DNA of 46,433 bases. It comes from Thermodesulfovibrionia bacterium (GTDB lineage: Bacteria > Nitrospirota > Thermodesulfovibrionia > UBA6902). The translations under genes and the position numbers were made by a program. Location of the stretch: positions 1-46,433 of the forward strand of contig JAUSMY010000030.1 in the NCBI GenBank assembly GCA_030646035.1. The letters run 5' to 3'. Below, piece after piece: positions 7,435-15,008 of this stretch. The notes below the pieces were generated by a model that searched no databases, had not been told where the DNA came from, and saw nothing but the letters and a program-made list of their open reading frames with translations. Position 1 is the first letter of the stretch. Every line of letters starts with the position of its first letter.

Positions 7435-8118
7435 ATGCCGCTTAACTTTAAAAAAGCCGTAGCAATATTTTCTTTCCTTTTTATTCTCTCCGGATGCGTC
7501 AAGGATGAGAAGCCGAAGAAGGTGAGCCTCTACAAAAAGTCTGAAGCGGTATCAAAAGAAGATAATGAGCTTACTGAAACCCTCTCGTTCGGTTTTAACC
7601 TCAGCCTTGACCCGAAAGAGCAGGTTCAGATCTACACACCTTTTCTCAAATACCTTGAGTGGAGAACAGGCAAACGTTTCCGTCTTAAATTCTCAAAAAC
7701 GCATGAGGAAAATGTAAGAGAGCTTGGGCTCGGCGCTGTTGATTTCGCAGCGATCGACCTGATGAACTATGTCACAGGCAAAGAAAAATATGGGATCAGG
7801 TATCTTGTAAGCGGCCTGAACAAGGACGGTGAGGCAATATATCATACTGCCATAATTACAAGGCCTGAAGGCAAGATACAAATAATAGGACTTCCTGCGC
7901 CATATCCAGGCAGTATCATAGCATATAATAGTGCAGTAGACAGCAAAACAGTGGAGTTGGTAAAAGCTGCACTGCTTGAGTTTGAGCCGAACGGCAGACA
8001 CAAACATATAATATTTGAGTGGGACAAGACAGAGATGCCCAATGGTTTTGGAACTGCTGATATATCCGACCTGGATAATATATCAACCTTGATAAAAAAA
8101 TACGGATTAAATAAATAA
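7435..8118 (+). CDS. PhnD-like periplasmic binding lipoprotein, probable signal sensor (AioX-like position)
   Basis: A 227-residue lipoprotein with a signal peptide ending in the lipobox LSGC (Cys at about residue 21). The mature part resembles lobe 1 of PhnD/AioX-type binding proteins: FGFNLSLDPKEQVQIYTPFLKYLE, then LGLGAVDFAAIDLMNYV. It then jumps from IITRPEGK straight into the C-terminal PYPGSIIAYNSAVD / TVELVKAALLEFEP part. The central lobe of about 80 residues usual in this family (normal length about 300) appears to be missing. There is no cysteine after the lipobox, unlike AioX, which needs a thiol to bind arsenite. AGAGGTT before the ATG serves as ribosome binding site. The stop and the kinase start overlap (TAATG), so it is very likely the sensor input for that kinase. 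Confidence 0.72.
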   Translation: MPLNFKKAVAIFSFLFILSGCVKDEKPKKVSLYKKSEAVSKEDNELTETLSFGFNLSLDPKEQVQIYTPFLKYLEWRTGKRFRLKFSKTHEENVRELGLGAVDFAAIDLMNYVTGKEKYGIRYLVSGLNKDGEAIYHTAIITRPEGKIQIIGLPAPYPGSIIAYNSAVDSKTVELVKAALLEFEPNGRHKHIIFEWDKTEMPNGFGTADISDLDNISTLIKKYGLNK

Positions 8119-9521
8119 TGAAGCTCCGCAATAAGATCATACTGCTTACTACAACTGTTGTGATCGCAGTCGGGCTTATGATCACCCTCTCCATAAGAGG
8201 GACTATAATCAACGCCTTCAGGGGAGAACTCCAGAAAAAGGCCGTATCCATAGCCGGCAATCTCTCCGACAGGATCGCAAACCTTATCCCGCTGAAGGAC
8301 CATTTTCAGATAACGCAGGCATTCGACCAGGTCCTAATTAAAGAAAATGATATAGAGTATATCCTGGTGACTGACGAGGACGGCAGACTCTTTGCGCATA
8401 CATTTAAGAACACCCCGCCTTCTGACATCCTTGAATGGAATCCCATTGAAGACAAAAAGATGAACGTTCAACTGCTGGATACTGAGAACGGGTATATAAG
8501 AGATGTAGGCGTTAACGTAATCAAAGGCACAAGGTCGGAGCTGCATATAGGAATAAGAGAGGACAGCCTTAGAGATACGCTTGTCAGTACGAGGAATATT
8601 ACCGTCCCTATCATAGGGCTCGTAATGCTTCTCGGAATAGTCGCATCTGTCTTTCTGAGCAGGCTGGTTACTGAGCCGCTGAACAAGTTCGTTGAATTCA
8701 CAAAAGTGCTGGGCAGGGGTGAATTCGGCAGAAGGGTTGAGGTCAGGTCAGGCGATGAGATAGGCGAACTTGCTGAGAGTTTTAACAGGCTTTCGATGGA
8801 GTTGAAAAACGTCAGTGACAAGATGGAAGAGGCATATGCCTACACGCATCTTCTTCAGGCGGAAAAATTATCTTCAATCGGACAGATCTCCGCAGGGCTT
8901 GCGCATGAACTGAAAAACCCGATCACAGCCCTCAGGATGCTCTTCCAGGGATACAAAGACCGGCCTGACATGACAAGGGAAGATGCGGCAGTAATAACCA
9001 ATGAGATAGACAAGATAGATAATATTCTCTCAGGCTTTCTCGGCTTTGTGAAACAGAAAGGCGCAAACCTTGCCAATGTGAATCTTAAGAGCCTTATTGA
9101 CAGGGTGCTGTCTCTCGCCACGTTTGACATACAAAGCCATGACATAACAATACAGATGGACATGCTTGAGACGCTGCCGGCAGTATATGCCGACCGTTCG
9201 CTGCTGGAGCAGGTCTTTCTGAACCTTGTGCTTAATGCGATAGAGGCGATGCCCAAGGGCGGAGAGATAAGGATATCGGGCAAGACTGACGAGAACTTTG
9301 TAGAGGTGATGGTATGGGACAGGGGCAGCGGCATACCGCCTGACCTTAAGGCCAAAGTATTTGACCCCTTCTTCACCACAAAAGAGACGGGCACGGGCCT
9401 CGGGCTCTCGATTGCGTATAATATAATTAAAACGCACGGCGGCAGGCTCTACTTCAGCAGCAGTGAAAAGCTGGGAACCGTCTTCACCGTCAGGCTGCCG
9501 AAAGGAACAGCGCATGGATAA
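8118..9521 (+). CDS. Membrane sensor histidine kinase (AioS-like)
   Basis: A 467-residue histidine kinase. It has TM1 at about 7-27, a periplasmic sensor domain at about 28-160, TM2 at about 162-182, a HAMP domain at about 183-235, and a HisKA domain with the phosphorylated His263 in GLAHELKNP. The HATPase domain has an N box NLVLNAIEAM, a G1 box DRGSG (401-405), an F box DPFFTTK and a G2 box GTGLGL (425-430). All catalytic boxes are intact. It is translationally coupled to the lipoprotein gene upstream and overlaps the response regulator downstream by 8 bases. The three-gene order of binding protein, kinase and sigma-54 activator matches AioX-AioS-AioR. The orthology is inferred from order and families, not proven. 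Confidence 0.93.
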   Translation: MKLRNKIILLTTTVVIAVGLMITLSIRGTIINAFRGELQKKAVSIAGNLSDRIANLIPLKDHFQITQAFDQVLIKENDIEYILVTDEDGRLFAHTFKNTPPSDILEWNPIEDKKMNVQLLDTENGYIRDVGVNVIKGTRSELHIGIREDSLRDTLVSTRNITVPIIGLVMLLGIVASVFLSRLVTEPLNKFVEFTKVLGRGEFGRRVEVRSGDEIGELAESFNRLSMELKNVSDKMEEAYAYTHLLQAEKLSSIGQISAGLAHELKNPITALRMLFQGYKDRPDMTREDAAVITNEIDKIDNILSGFLGFVKQKGANLANVNLKSLIDRVLSLATFDIQSHDITIQMDMLETLPAVYADRSLLEQVFLNLVLNAIEAMPKGGEIRISGKTDENFVEVMVWDRGSGIPPDLKAKVFDPFFTTKETGTGLGLSIAYNIIKTHGGRLYFSSSEKLGTVFTVRLPKGTAHG

Positions 9522-10911
9522 GATACTTGTTGTAGATGATGAACAGGGAGTCTGCTATTCTTTCAAAAAGATATTGGGCAGGCAGGGATATGATGTCATC
9601 ACCGCCAATAACGGAATAGAGGCAATCGAAAAGTCAGGGGCTGAAAAACCGGCTCTCATAATAATGGATGTCTCCATGCCGAAGATGGACGGGCTTGAGA
9701 CGCTCCAGAAACTTAAATCACTATACCCCGCGCTTACCATTATTATGATGACAGCCTACAGCACTTCCGACAGGGCTATCACAGCTATGAAGTACGGGGC
9801 ATATGATTATCTCATCAAGCCTTTTGATAATACCGACATGATCTCACTGGTGGAAAGGGCTTTAGCTGAAAGGAAGATGTCCTCTCCCGTGACCTTCGAA
9901 GAGACAGACATGGAAGAAGGCGACAGGATAATCGGGAAGAGCCCTGCGATACTTGAGATATACAAGAAGATCGGGCAGGTTGCTGAAAGCGATGTTACCG
10001 TGCTTTTAAGGGGAGAGACCGGGACAGGCAAGGAGCTTATCGCAAGGGCTATCTATCATCACAGCAACAGGGTCAATAAACCGTTCCTGCCTGTGAACTG
10101 CGCAGCCATACCTGAAACACTTCTGGAAAGCGAGCTCTTCGGACATGAGAAAGGCGCGTTCTCCGGAGCTGACACGAGAAAGATAGGGAAGTTCGAGCAG
10201 TGCGACAACGGCACCATGTTCCTTGATGAGATAGGAGATATGCCTTTAACCCTTCAGGCAAAACTTCTGAGGGTGCTTCAGGACGGGACGTTTCAGCGCC
10301 TTGGCGGAAAAGAGGTCATTAAAACAGATGTAAGGATCATTGCCGCGACAAATAAAGACCTTGAGGAGATGCAGAAGAACGGCAAATTCAGGAATGACCT
10401 CTACTGGAGGCTGAATGTCGTCAGCATTCATATACCGGCGCTTAGAGAGAGAAAAGAAGACATCGAACATATCATTAATTATTTTATACAGAGATACAAC
10501 AGGGAACTCGGCAAAGATATAAAAGGCATCTCCCCTGAGCTGCTGAAGAAATTCCAGGGCTACAACTGGCCCGGCAATATCAGGGAACTTCAGAACATCA
10601 TCCAACGCGGCATGGTGCTGTGCCAGAAAGATGTATTGTCTGTTGAAGACTCTGAATCATTTCAGGAAACAAGGCCGGGTGCTGACAGTATAGAAAATAT
10701 GCTTTCTTATGTTGCTGACCAATTACTCAATAAAGGTGACGCCAATATTTACAAAGATGCGGTCACTGCATTTGAGCGCATCCTGATCAAGAGAGCTCTT
10801 GAACTGAACAATAACAATCAGGTGATAACCGCAAAGTTCCTCGGCATTTCAAGAAATACGCTTCGCGAAAAGATGAGTTCGGATAAAGACAACAACCTGC
10901 GCAAAGAATGA
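9514..10911 (+). CDS. NtrC-family sigma-54-dependent response regulator (AioR-like)
   Basis: A 465-residue activator. The receiver domain (1-120) has phospho-acceptor Asp52 in IIMDVSMPKMDG, Thr80 and Lys102. The AAA+ domain has Walker A GETGTGKE (167-174), the sigma-54 contact loop as GAFSGA (214-219; the usual form is GAFTGA) and Walker B FLDEIGD (236-242). A Fis-type helix-turn-helix ends the protein (KFLGISRNTLREKM). I use the ATG at 9514, not the earlier in-frame ATG at 9463, because the receiver domain begins MDKILVVDDE there and the ATG overlaps the kinase stop. Two -24/-12 promoters lie downstream, at 10986 and 13737, and are the obvious targets. Confidence 0.94.
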   Translation: MDKILVVDDEQGVCYSFKKILGRQGYDVITANNGIEAIEKSGAEKPALIIMDVSMPKMDGLETLQKLKSLYPALTIIMMTAYSTSDRAITAMKYGAYDYLIKPFDNTDMISLVERALAERKMSSPVTFEETDMEEGDRIIGKSPAILEIYKKIGQVAESDVTVLLRGETGTGKELIARAIYHHSNRVNKPFLPVNCAAIPETLLESELFGHEKGAFSGADTRKIGKFEQCDNGTMFLDEIGDMPLTLQAKLLRVLQDGTFQRLGGKEVIKTDVRIIAATNKDLEEMQKNGKFRNDLYWRLNVVSIHIPALRERKEDIEHIINYFIQRYNRELGKDIKGISPELLKKFQGYNWPGNIRELQNIIQRGMVLCQKDVLSVEDSESFQETRPGADSIENMLSYVADQLLNKGDANIYKDAVTAFERILIKRALELNNNNQVITAKFLGISRNTLREKMSSDKDNNLRKE

Positions 10912-10985
10912 ACATCTTGCCAGTTTTTTGCACAGCCTATAACTGCATTATTTTTATTTCCCCTTAAAATTCAAAGAGATTATCC

Positions 10986-11001
10986 TGGCATTGATATTGC
11001 T
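10986..11001 (+). promoter_or_regulatory. Sigma-54 (-24/-12) promoter of the ABC transporter
   Basis: The sequence TGGCATTGATATTGCT fits the sigma-54 consensus TGGCAC-N5-TTGCW with exact GG-to-GC spacing. The predicted start is near 11013, about 90 bases before the binding-protein ATG. It is the first promoter after the NtrC-type activator gene. A TGAACA half-site at 10911-10916, overlapping the end of that gene, resembles the palindrome upstream of the second sigma-54 promoter. Confidence 0.82.
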
Positions 11002-11101
11002 CTATTAGCTTATGTCATCGGGATACATCGCAAGTTTTAAACATAACCAACAGGCTTATTTTAAGCCTCAAATAAAAACCTTTAGAAAAGGAGAAATCAG
11101 T

Positions 11102-11968
11102 ATGAAGAGAAGCGGTTTCATAGTATTGACGGCAGTATTGCTGCTTGTATCATTCATCTCTTTTGCATCTGCAGAGAGCCTGCTTGATGAAGTTAAGAAA
11201 AGAGGTGTTGTACGTATCGGACACGGCAATGCAACCCCGCCCATGAACTATCTTAATGACAAAGGCGAGTGGACAGGCTTTGATGTAGACCTCGGCACCG
11301 CGATCGCTGAGAAATTAGGTGTAAAGATCGAAAGGGTGCTTGTTGATAACAAGACCAGGATAGCCTTTTTGGCAAACAGGTCAATTGACATCTCTCTTGC
11401 AAATATCAGCGCCACCAGAAGCCGTGAGGAGCAGATGGATTATGCAGAGCCTCCTTATTTCTGGACAGGCAAGATCTTTTATGCGAAAAAAGGAAAGATC
11501 AAATCAATAAAAGACCTCGGAGGAATGAAGATAGGTGTTGACCAAGGGTCAAACGCATTCACCGCAGCTCCTCAGGAGATCGCAAAAGTAACAGATAAAA
11601 AGCCTGAGATGCTCTCTTTCCAGAACAGCGCGGAAGGTTTTCTGGCATTAAAGCAGGGCAAGATCGACGCATACTCTCAGGATGCCCAGATCATGGCATC
11701 GGTTGCAGGCAGCCTCGGAGAAGAGTATGAAGCAGTAGGCGGCGCGATCTGGAGCGCAGGGCTTTACGGGATCGGTGTCCCTGAGAACGAGAGCGACTTT
11801 AGAGACAAGATAAGTTTCATCCTTCAGGACATGATGAAAGACGGCACATATGAGAAGATATATCAGAAGTGGTTTGGTTCAAAGGGAATAGCACCGCTTT
11901 CGATAAATGCAAGGCCCCGTTTACCGAAAGATACTTTTGGCGATATGCTGTATACATGGCCTGATTAA
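11102..11968 (+). CDS. ABC transporter substrate-binding protein, family 3 (polar amino acid type)
   Basis: A 288-residue periplasmic binding protein. A Sec signal peptide spans residues 1-24 and ends at FASA. The mature part follows the family-3 pattern: LLDEVKKRGVVRIG, then GEWTGFDVDLGTAIAEKLG, DISLANISATRSREEQMDYAEPPYF, and IGVDQGSNA in the second lobe. Ligand class is polar amino acids or related small compounds; the exact ligand cannot be read from sequence. An AAGGAG ribosome binding site 7 to 8 bases before the ATG at 11102 decides the start over an upstream in-frame ATG at 11012 that would bury the signal peptide. A hairpin follows the gene, which would allow higher expression of this protein than of the two permeases. 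Confidence 0.92.
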   Translation: MKRSGFIVLTAVLLLVSFISFASAESLLDEVKKRGVVRIGHGNATPPMNYLNDKGEWTGFDVDLGTAIAEKLGVKIERVLVDNKTRIAFLANRSIDISLANISATRSREEQMDYAEPPYFWTGKIFYAKKGKIKSIKDLGGMKIGVDQGSNAFTAAPQEIAKVTDKKPEMLSFQNSAEGFLALKQGKIDAYSQDAQIMASVAGSLGEEYEAVGGAIWSAGLYGIGVPENESDFRDKISFILQDMMKDGTYEKIYQKWFGSKGIAPLSINARPRLPKDTFGDMLYTWPD

Positions 11969-11993
11969 TATCAGACCATAAAGTTAAAAATAA

Positions 11994-12035
11994 CAAACAG
12001 AGAGGCATGGAGAATCTTCCGTGCCTCTCTGTTTG
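11994..12035 (+). terminator. Intra-operon hairpin between binding protein and permeases
   Basis: A perfect 14-pair stem, CAAACAGAGAGGCA (11994-12007) with TGCCTCTCTGTTTG (12022-12035), extends by three more pairs around an 8-base loop. There is no clean T run after it, so it is more likely an attenuator or mRNA 3'-end protector than a full terminator. Such hairpins are common between a highly expressed binding-protein gene and its permease genes. Confidence 0.7.
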
Positions 12036-12071
12036 CATTTAATGCAGGCGACGGAGTAATATTTATAAACC

Positions 12072-12782
12072 ATGAAGTTTTTCAATTTAAGATATGACTT
12101 CGACTGGAGCATCCCCTTCAGGGAACCTTATCTCAGCTGGCTCATTACCGGCGTCAAGCTGACACTTCTTATAGCAGTTGTCACAGCGATAATGTCTCTG
12201 CTCATCGGAACAGCGCTTGCCATAATGAGGGTTTCAAGATTCAAGATCCTTAATATTCCGGCTAAGATCTATGTTGAGACCGTAAGAAATATTCCCGGCC
12301 TCTTCTGGCTGCTCTTCTTTTATTTTATATTTCCCCAGATGCTCCCGTCCCGGCTGACAGACATGCTGAATCAATATTCTTACTATTCGGTAGTAGCGGG
12401 CATCCTCGGCCTTACTGTTGATAATTCCGCTTATGTATCCGATATCGTCAGGTCCGGGCTTTTGTCTGTGCCGAGAGGGCACATTGAGGTTGCTGTCTCA
12501 ACAGGGCTGAACAGGCTCCAGCAGCTGCGGTATATAATTCTGCCTGAGGCGTTCAGGACCATCCTTCCGCCGCTCGGCACAAGGATGATACATAATTTCA
12601 AGAACAGTTCTCTCTGCATGGCGATAGCAGCTCCTGAACTAACATGGGCAACTCAGCAGATCGAATCAATAACATTCAGAGGGCTTGAGGTAACTTTTAT
12701 GGCAACGGTTTTTTATGTAAGCCTCTCCCTTGCTATGGCGATGATCATTATCAGGCTTGAGAAGAGATATAAAATAACATGA
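12072..12782 (+). CDS. Amino acid ABC transporter permease (HisM/GlnP family), first subunit
   Basis: A 236-residue inner-membrane permease with about five hydrophobic segments, starting at about residue 22 (WLITGVKLTLLIAVVTAI). The family features VETVRNIPGLFWLLFFYF and the EAA-type loop EVAVSTGLNRLQQLRYIILPEAFRTILPPLG, which contacts the ATPase subunit, are present. It pairs with the next gene as a heterodimer. No ATPase gene is found in this window. GGAG about 13 bases before the ATG is a rather distant ribosome binding site. Confidence 0.92.
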   Translation: MKFFNLRYDFDWSIPFREPYLSWLITGVKLTLLIAVVTAIMSLLIGTALAIMRVSRFKILNIPAKIYVETVRNIPGLFWLLFFYFIFPQMLPSRLTDMLNQYSYYSVVAGILGLTVDNSAYVSDIVRSGLLSVPRGHIEVAVSTGLNRLQQLRYIILPEAFRTILPPLGTRMIHNFKNSSLCMAIAAPELTWATQQIESITFRGLEVTFMATVFYVSLSLAMAMIIIRLEKRYKIT

Positions 12783-12808
12783 CCGGAATTTCCTGGATGA
12801 AAACATAA

Positions 12809-13582
12809 ATGGAATTTTTCTTTGAGCAGCTCGCAAACTGGAAGTTCTATCTTATCGGCGGTTTTCCTGCAACTCCGTTAACCGGCCTCACTCTGAATAT
12901 CGTACTTGCTTTACTTTCTATAGTTATAGGGCTCTCTTTTGCAGTGATCCTCGGCCTGGGGAGGATCTCCGTCAGAAGGTACATTCGCTATCCATGCGGT
13001 GCCTGCGTAGATATTGTAAGGTCAACCCCCCTGCTATTGATCGTCTTCTGGTTTTATTTCTTCCTCCCGGTATTAGGGGTAAAGATCTCGATCTTAGGGT
13101 GCGCTATTATCTCTCTTTCAGTCTATGCCGCTGCCTATCAGGCAGAGATAGTAAGGGCCGGCATACTGGCAGTGCCTGCGGGACAGATGGAAGCGGGATT
13201 ATCTACCGGCATGTCCAAGTCTCAGGTGTTTATAAACATTATCTTCCCTCAGGCTTTCAGGATGATGCTTCCTTCTTTTGTAAGCTTCTTTAACTCGATG
13301 TTCAAAAACACCTCTACGGTTTATATTATCGGGGTCGTGGATCTCACGCGCACAGGGATAATTATAAGCCAGCTTAAACCCAACAGGATCTATGCGGCAT
13401 ATGCATTAATGGCATTAGGTTTCTGGATAGTATGTTATGCCCTTTCTTTCTCAGCTCAAAAACTTGAGAAGAAACTCGGTACTCTTGATTACGAATCCTA
13501 CAAACCGGAGATATGCAGAGATGACCTGATCTTGCTGCCGCTGCCAAAAGCTGTAAAGAGATTTTTAATAACACAGAAGTAA
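12809..13582 (+). CDS. Amino acid ABC transporter permease (HisM/GlnP family), second subunit
   Basis: A 257-residue permease of the same family as its upstream neighbour, with a 26-base gap. It shows GLTLNIVLALLSIVIGLSF, VDIVRSTPLLLIVFWFYFF, the EAA loop EAGLSTGMSKSQVFINIIFPQAFRMMLPS and a further membrane helix near ALGFWIVCYAL. About 25 polar residues follow the last helix. It should form the translocation pore with the first permease. The ATP-hydrolysing partner must come from elsewhere in the genome, perhaps shared with another transporter. Confidence 0.92.
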   Translation: MEFFFEQLANWKFYLIGGFPATPLTGLTLNIVLALLSIVIGLSFAVILGLGRISVRRYIRYPCGACVDIVRSTPLLLIVFWFYFFLPVLGVKISILGCAIISLSVYAAAYQAEIVRAGILAVPAGQMEAGLSTGMSKSQVFINIIFPQAFRMMLPSFVSFFNSMFKNTSTVYIIGVVDLTRTGIIISQLKPNRIYAAYALMALGFWIVCYALSFSAQKLEKKLGTLDYESYKPEICRDDLILLPLPKAVKRFLITQK

Positions 13583-13587
13583 CCCCA

Positions 13588-13617
13588 CCCCCTTAAATTC
13601 CCACCTTGCCAAGGGGG
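13588..13617 (+). repeat. C/G-tract palindromic intergenic repeat (diverged copy)
   Basis: The arms CCCCCTT (13588-13594) and AAGGGGG (13611-13617) form a seven-pair stem. The sequence resembles the C-tract hairpins at 18384-18460 and the in-frame remnants inside the octahaem cytochrome gene. It lies just after the permease stop and may also serve as a weak terminator. Confidence 0.6.
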
Positions 13618-13660
13618 AGATAGAGGGGTAGAATTTTCTCCTAACTGATTGACCAATAAG

Positions 13661-13675
13661 TGAACAGTTTGTTCA
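13661..13675. promoter_or_regulatory. 15-base palindrome, candidate activator binding site
   Basis: TGAACA-GTT-TGTTCA is a perfect inverted repeat, 61 bases upstream of the -24 element at 13737. That is a typical position for an enhancer-like site of an NtrC-type activator. A half-site TGAACA-N3-TG occurs upstream of the other sigma-54 promoter. Assignment to the local activator is inference. Confidence 0.5.
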
Positions 13676-13736
13676 AATATTGAGCCCCAATGTTGTTCTG
13701 CTATTTATTACCCGTTGTATTTTAAAGAATTATTTA

Positions 13737-13752
13737 TGGCATTGAACTTGCA
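13737..13752 (+). promoter_or_regulatory. Sigma-54 (-24/-12) promoter of the ArsS/molybdoenzyme cluster
   Basis: TGGCATTGAACTTGCA matches the sigma-54 consensus with exact spacing and is nearly identical to the promoter at 10986 (13 of 16 bases). The predicted start is near 13764, 24 bases before the ArsS-like ATG. The region 13583-13787 otherwise contains only the repeat and the palindrome listed separately. Confidence 0.85.
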
Positions 13753-13787
13753 TATTAATGCAAGTATATCAATTTCTAATTTAAACA

Positions 13788-14732
13788 ATGAATGACTTCG
13801 ACAACATACTGTATAAAAACGGGCAATACCCTTTGACCGCTGACAGCGTATCAACACTTCAGGTCAATATGGGGTACAAGTGCAACCTCCGATGCACCCA
13901 CTGCCACATTGAGGCATCGCCTGATAGAAAAGAGATGATGTCCTTAAAGACGATGACCGTGATCCACGATATATTGATCAACAACGAAAACATCAATACC
14001 GTAGATATCACAGGCGGCTCACCTGAGCTTAATCCTTACTATAAATATTTTATTCAGGCATGCCGGAATATTAATAAGAACATTATAGTGCGTACTAACC
14101 TTGCTGTGCTTACAGAACCGGGCAAGGAAGATATCCCTGATTTCCTCGCGGAGATTAGGGTGAAGATAGTCGCCTCTCTGCCCTGCTACACTGAAGAGGG
14201 CGTAGACAGTCAGAGGGGAAAAGGCACATATAATAAAGCCATAACAGCTCTAAAGAAACTTAATGCACTTGGATACGGAAAAGAGGGAACCGGCCTTGTG
14301 ATAGATATTATGTTCAACCCTGCAGGCGCTGCGGCAGCCCCGGATCAGAAGATGCTTGAGAATGCTTACAGGGAAAAGCTGAAAGAGATGCACGGCGTGA
14401 CCTTCAATAACCTCATCGCCTTAAGCAACATGCCCATCGGCAGGCTCGGCAGGTCAATGCCTGACCATGTAAAAGACAGCTATGTAAAGGAACTGAAAGA
14501 TAAGTTTAATCCTGCCACGGTCAATAACCTGATGTGCAGGCATTTGATAAGCGTATCGCCTGACGGCAGGCTCTTTGACTGCGACTTCTGGCAGGTATTT
14601 AATCTTAATATTAGGACAAAGTTAGATACCTTTGATTATGAAACCTTAAGCAATAGGAAGATACTCACAAGCCCCTTATGTTTTATGTGCACTGCGGGCG
14701 CGGGCGCGAGCTGTGGCGGGGCGCTGGCGTAG
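13788..14732 (+). CDS. arsS: ArsS-like radical SAM protein (arsenosugar biosynthesis/rSAM_SeCys family)
   Basis: A 314-residue radical SAM enzyme. The 4Fe-4S/SAM motif is CNLRCTHC (first Cys near residue 32), followed by HIEASPDRKEMM, which is characteristic of this family. Other family blocks are DITGGSPELNPYY, VASLPCYTEEGVDSQRG, NMPIGRLG and DGRLFDCDFWQ. The C terminus CFMCTAGAGASCGGA is diagnostic; in relatives one of these last cysteines is a selenocysteine, and here it is a plain TGT Cys. ArsS acts on methylated arsenic in arsenosugar synthesis, but no arsM is visible. No strong Shine-Dalgarno precedes the ATG. The gene is the first one after the second sigma-54 promoter, which ties it to the regulated cluster. 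Confidence 0.87.
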   Translation: MNDFDNILYKNGQYPLTADSVSTLQVNMGYKCNLRCTHCHIEASPDRKEMMSLKTMTVIHDILINNENINTVDITGGSPELNPYYKYFIQACRNINKNIIVRTNLAVLTEPGKEDIPDFLAEIRVKIVASLPCYTEEGVDSQRGKGTYNKAITALKKLNALGYGKEGTGLVIDIMFNPAGAAAAPDQKMLENAYREKLKEMHGVTFNNLIALSNMPIGRLGRSMPDHVKDSYVKELKDKFNPATVNNLMCRHLISVSPDGRLFDCDFWQVFNLNIRTKLDTFDYETLSNRKILTSPLCFMCTAGAGASCGGALA

Positions 14733-14736
14733 AAGC

Positions 14737-14916
14737 ATGAAGAAATTTCATAATGCCGTAGAAGACGACATCAAAAAGCAGTTAAAGAAAGAATTGCTCG
14801 ACACCTTCCGTAAATTCGGTTATCTCTCAGACGTGAAGGATTATGAAGTAACATTTCGCACTACTTCAGGGAACATAGCATGGATCAATATTAACAGCAT
14901 AGAAATAATTAAATAA
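14737..14916 (+). CDS. Small soluble protein of unknown function
   Basis: A 59-residue protein starting at the ATG 4 bases after the arsS stop. The first half is a charged amphipathic helix (DDIKKQLKKELLDTFRKFG). The second half looks like two beta strands (YEVTFRTTSGNIAWININS). It has no cysteine, no signal peptide and no membrane segment. I do not recognise the family. Its tight linkage to arsS suggests co-expression. A strong terminator follows. Confidence 0.6.
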   Translation: MKKFHNAVEDDIKKQLKKELLDTFRKFGYLSDVKDYEVTFRTTSGNIAWININSIEIIK

Positions 14917-14939
14917 GTTACAAAGCGGTTACTTCAACT

Positions 14940-14953
14940 CCCGCAATTGCGGG
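14940..14953. other. 14-base perfect palindrome
   Basis: CCCGCAATTGCGGG is perfectly self-complementary and stands 7 bases before the terminator stem. It could be a dimeric regulator site or a small pause hairpin. No regulator is assigned. Confidence 0.5.
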
Positions 14954-14960
14954 ATTATTA

Positions 14961-15005
14961 AAGCCCGTTCTACTGGCAGAAATGTCAATTGAACGGGCTT
15001 TTTTT
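14961..15005 (+). terminator. Intrinsic terminator abutting the cytochrome c start codon
   Basis: A perfect ten-pair stem, AAGCCCGTTC (14961-14970) with GAACGGGCTT (14991-15000), encloses a 20-base loop and is followed by seven T residues counting from the stem end. The cytochrome c ATG is only 3 bases past the T run. It separates arsS and its small partner from the downstream redox genes and may be a conditional attenuator. Confidence 0.8.
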
Positions 15006-15008
15006 ATT

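Noticed and set aside
14690-14732. Selenocysteine (in-frame TGA) at the ArsS C terminus
   Set aside because: The candidate codon is TGT and the frame ends normally with TAG.
14737-14916. The 59-residue protein as a RiPP precursor for the adjacent radical SAM enzyme
   Set aside because: It has no Cys- or Gly-rich core and no leader/core pattern, and the ArsS family is not known as a peptide-modifying enzyme.
14982-15008. Upstream ATG for the cytochrome c gene
   Set aside because: It lies in the loop of the terminator and would put nine extra residues before a clean signal peptide.
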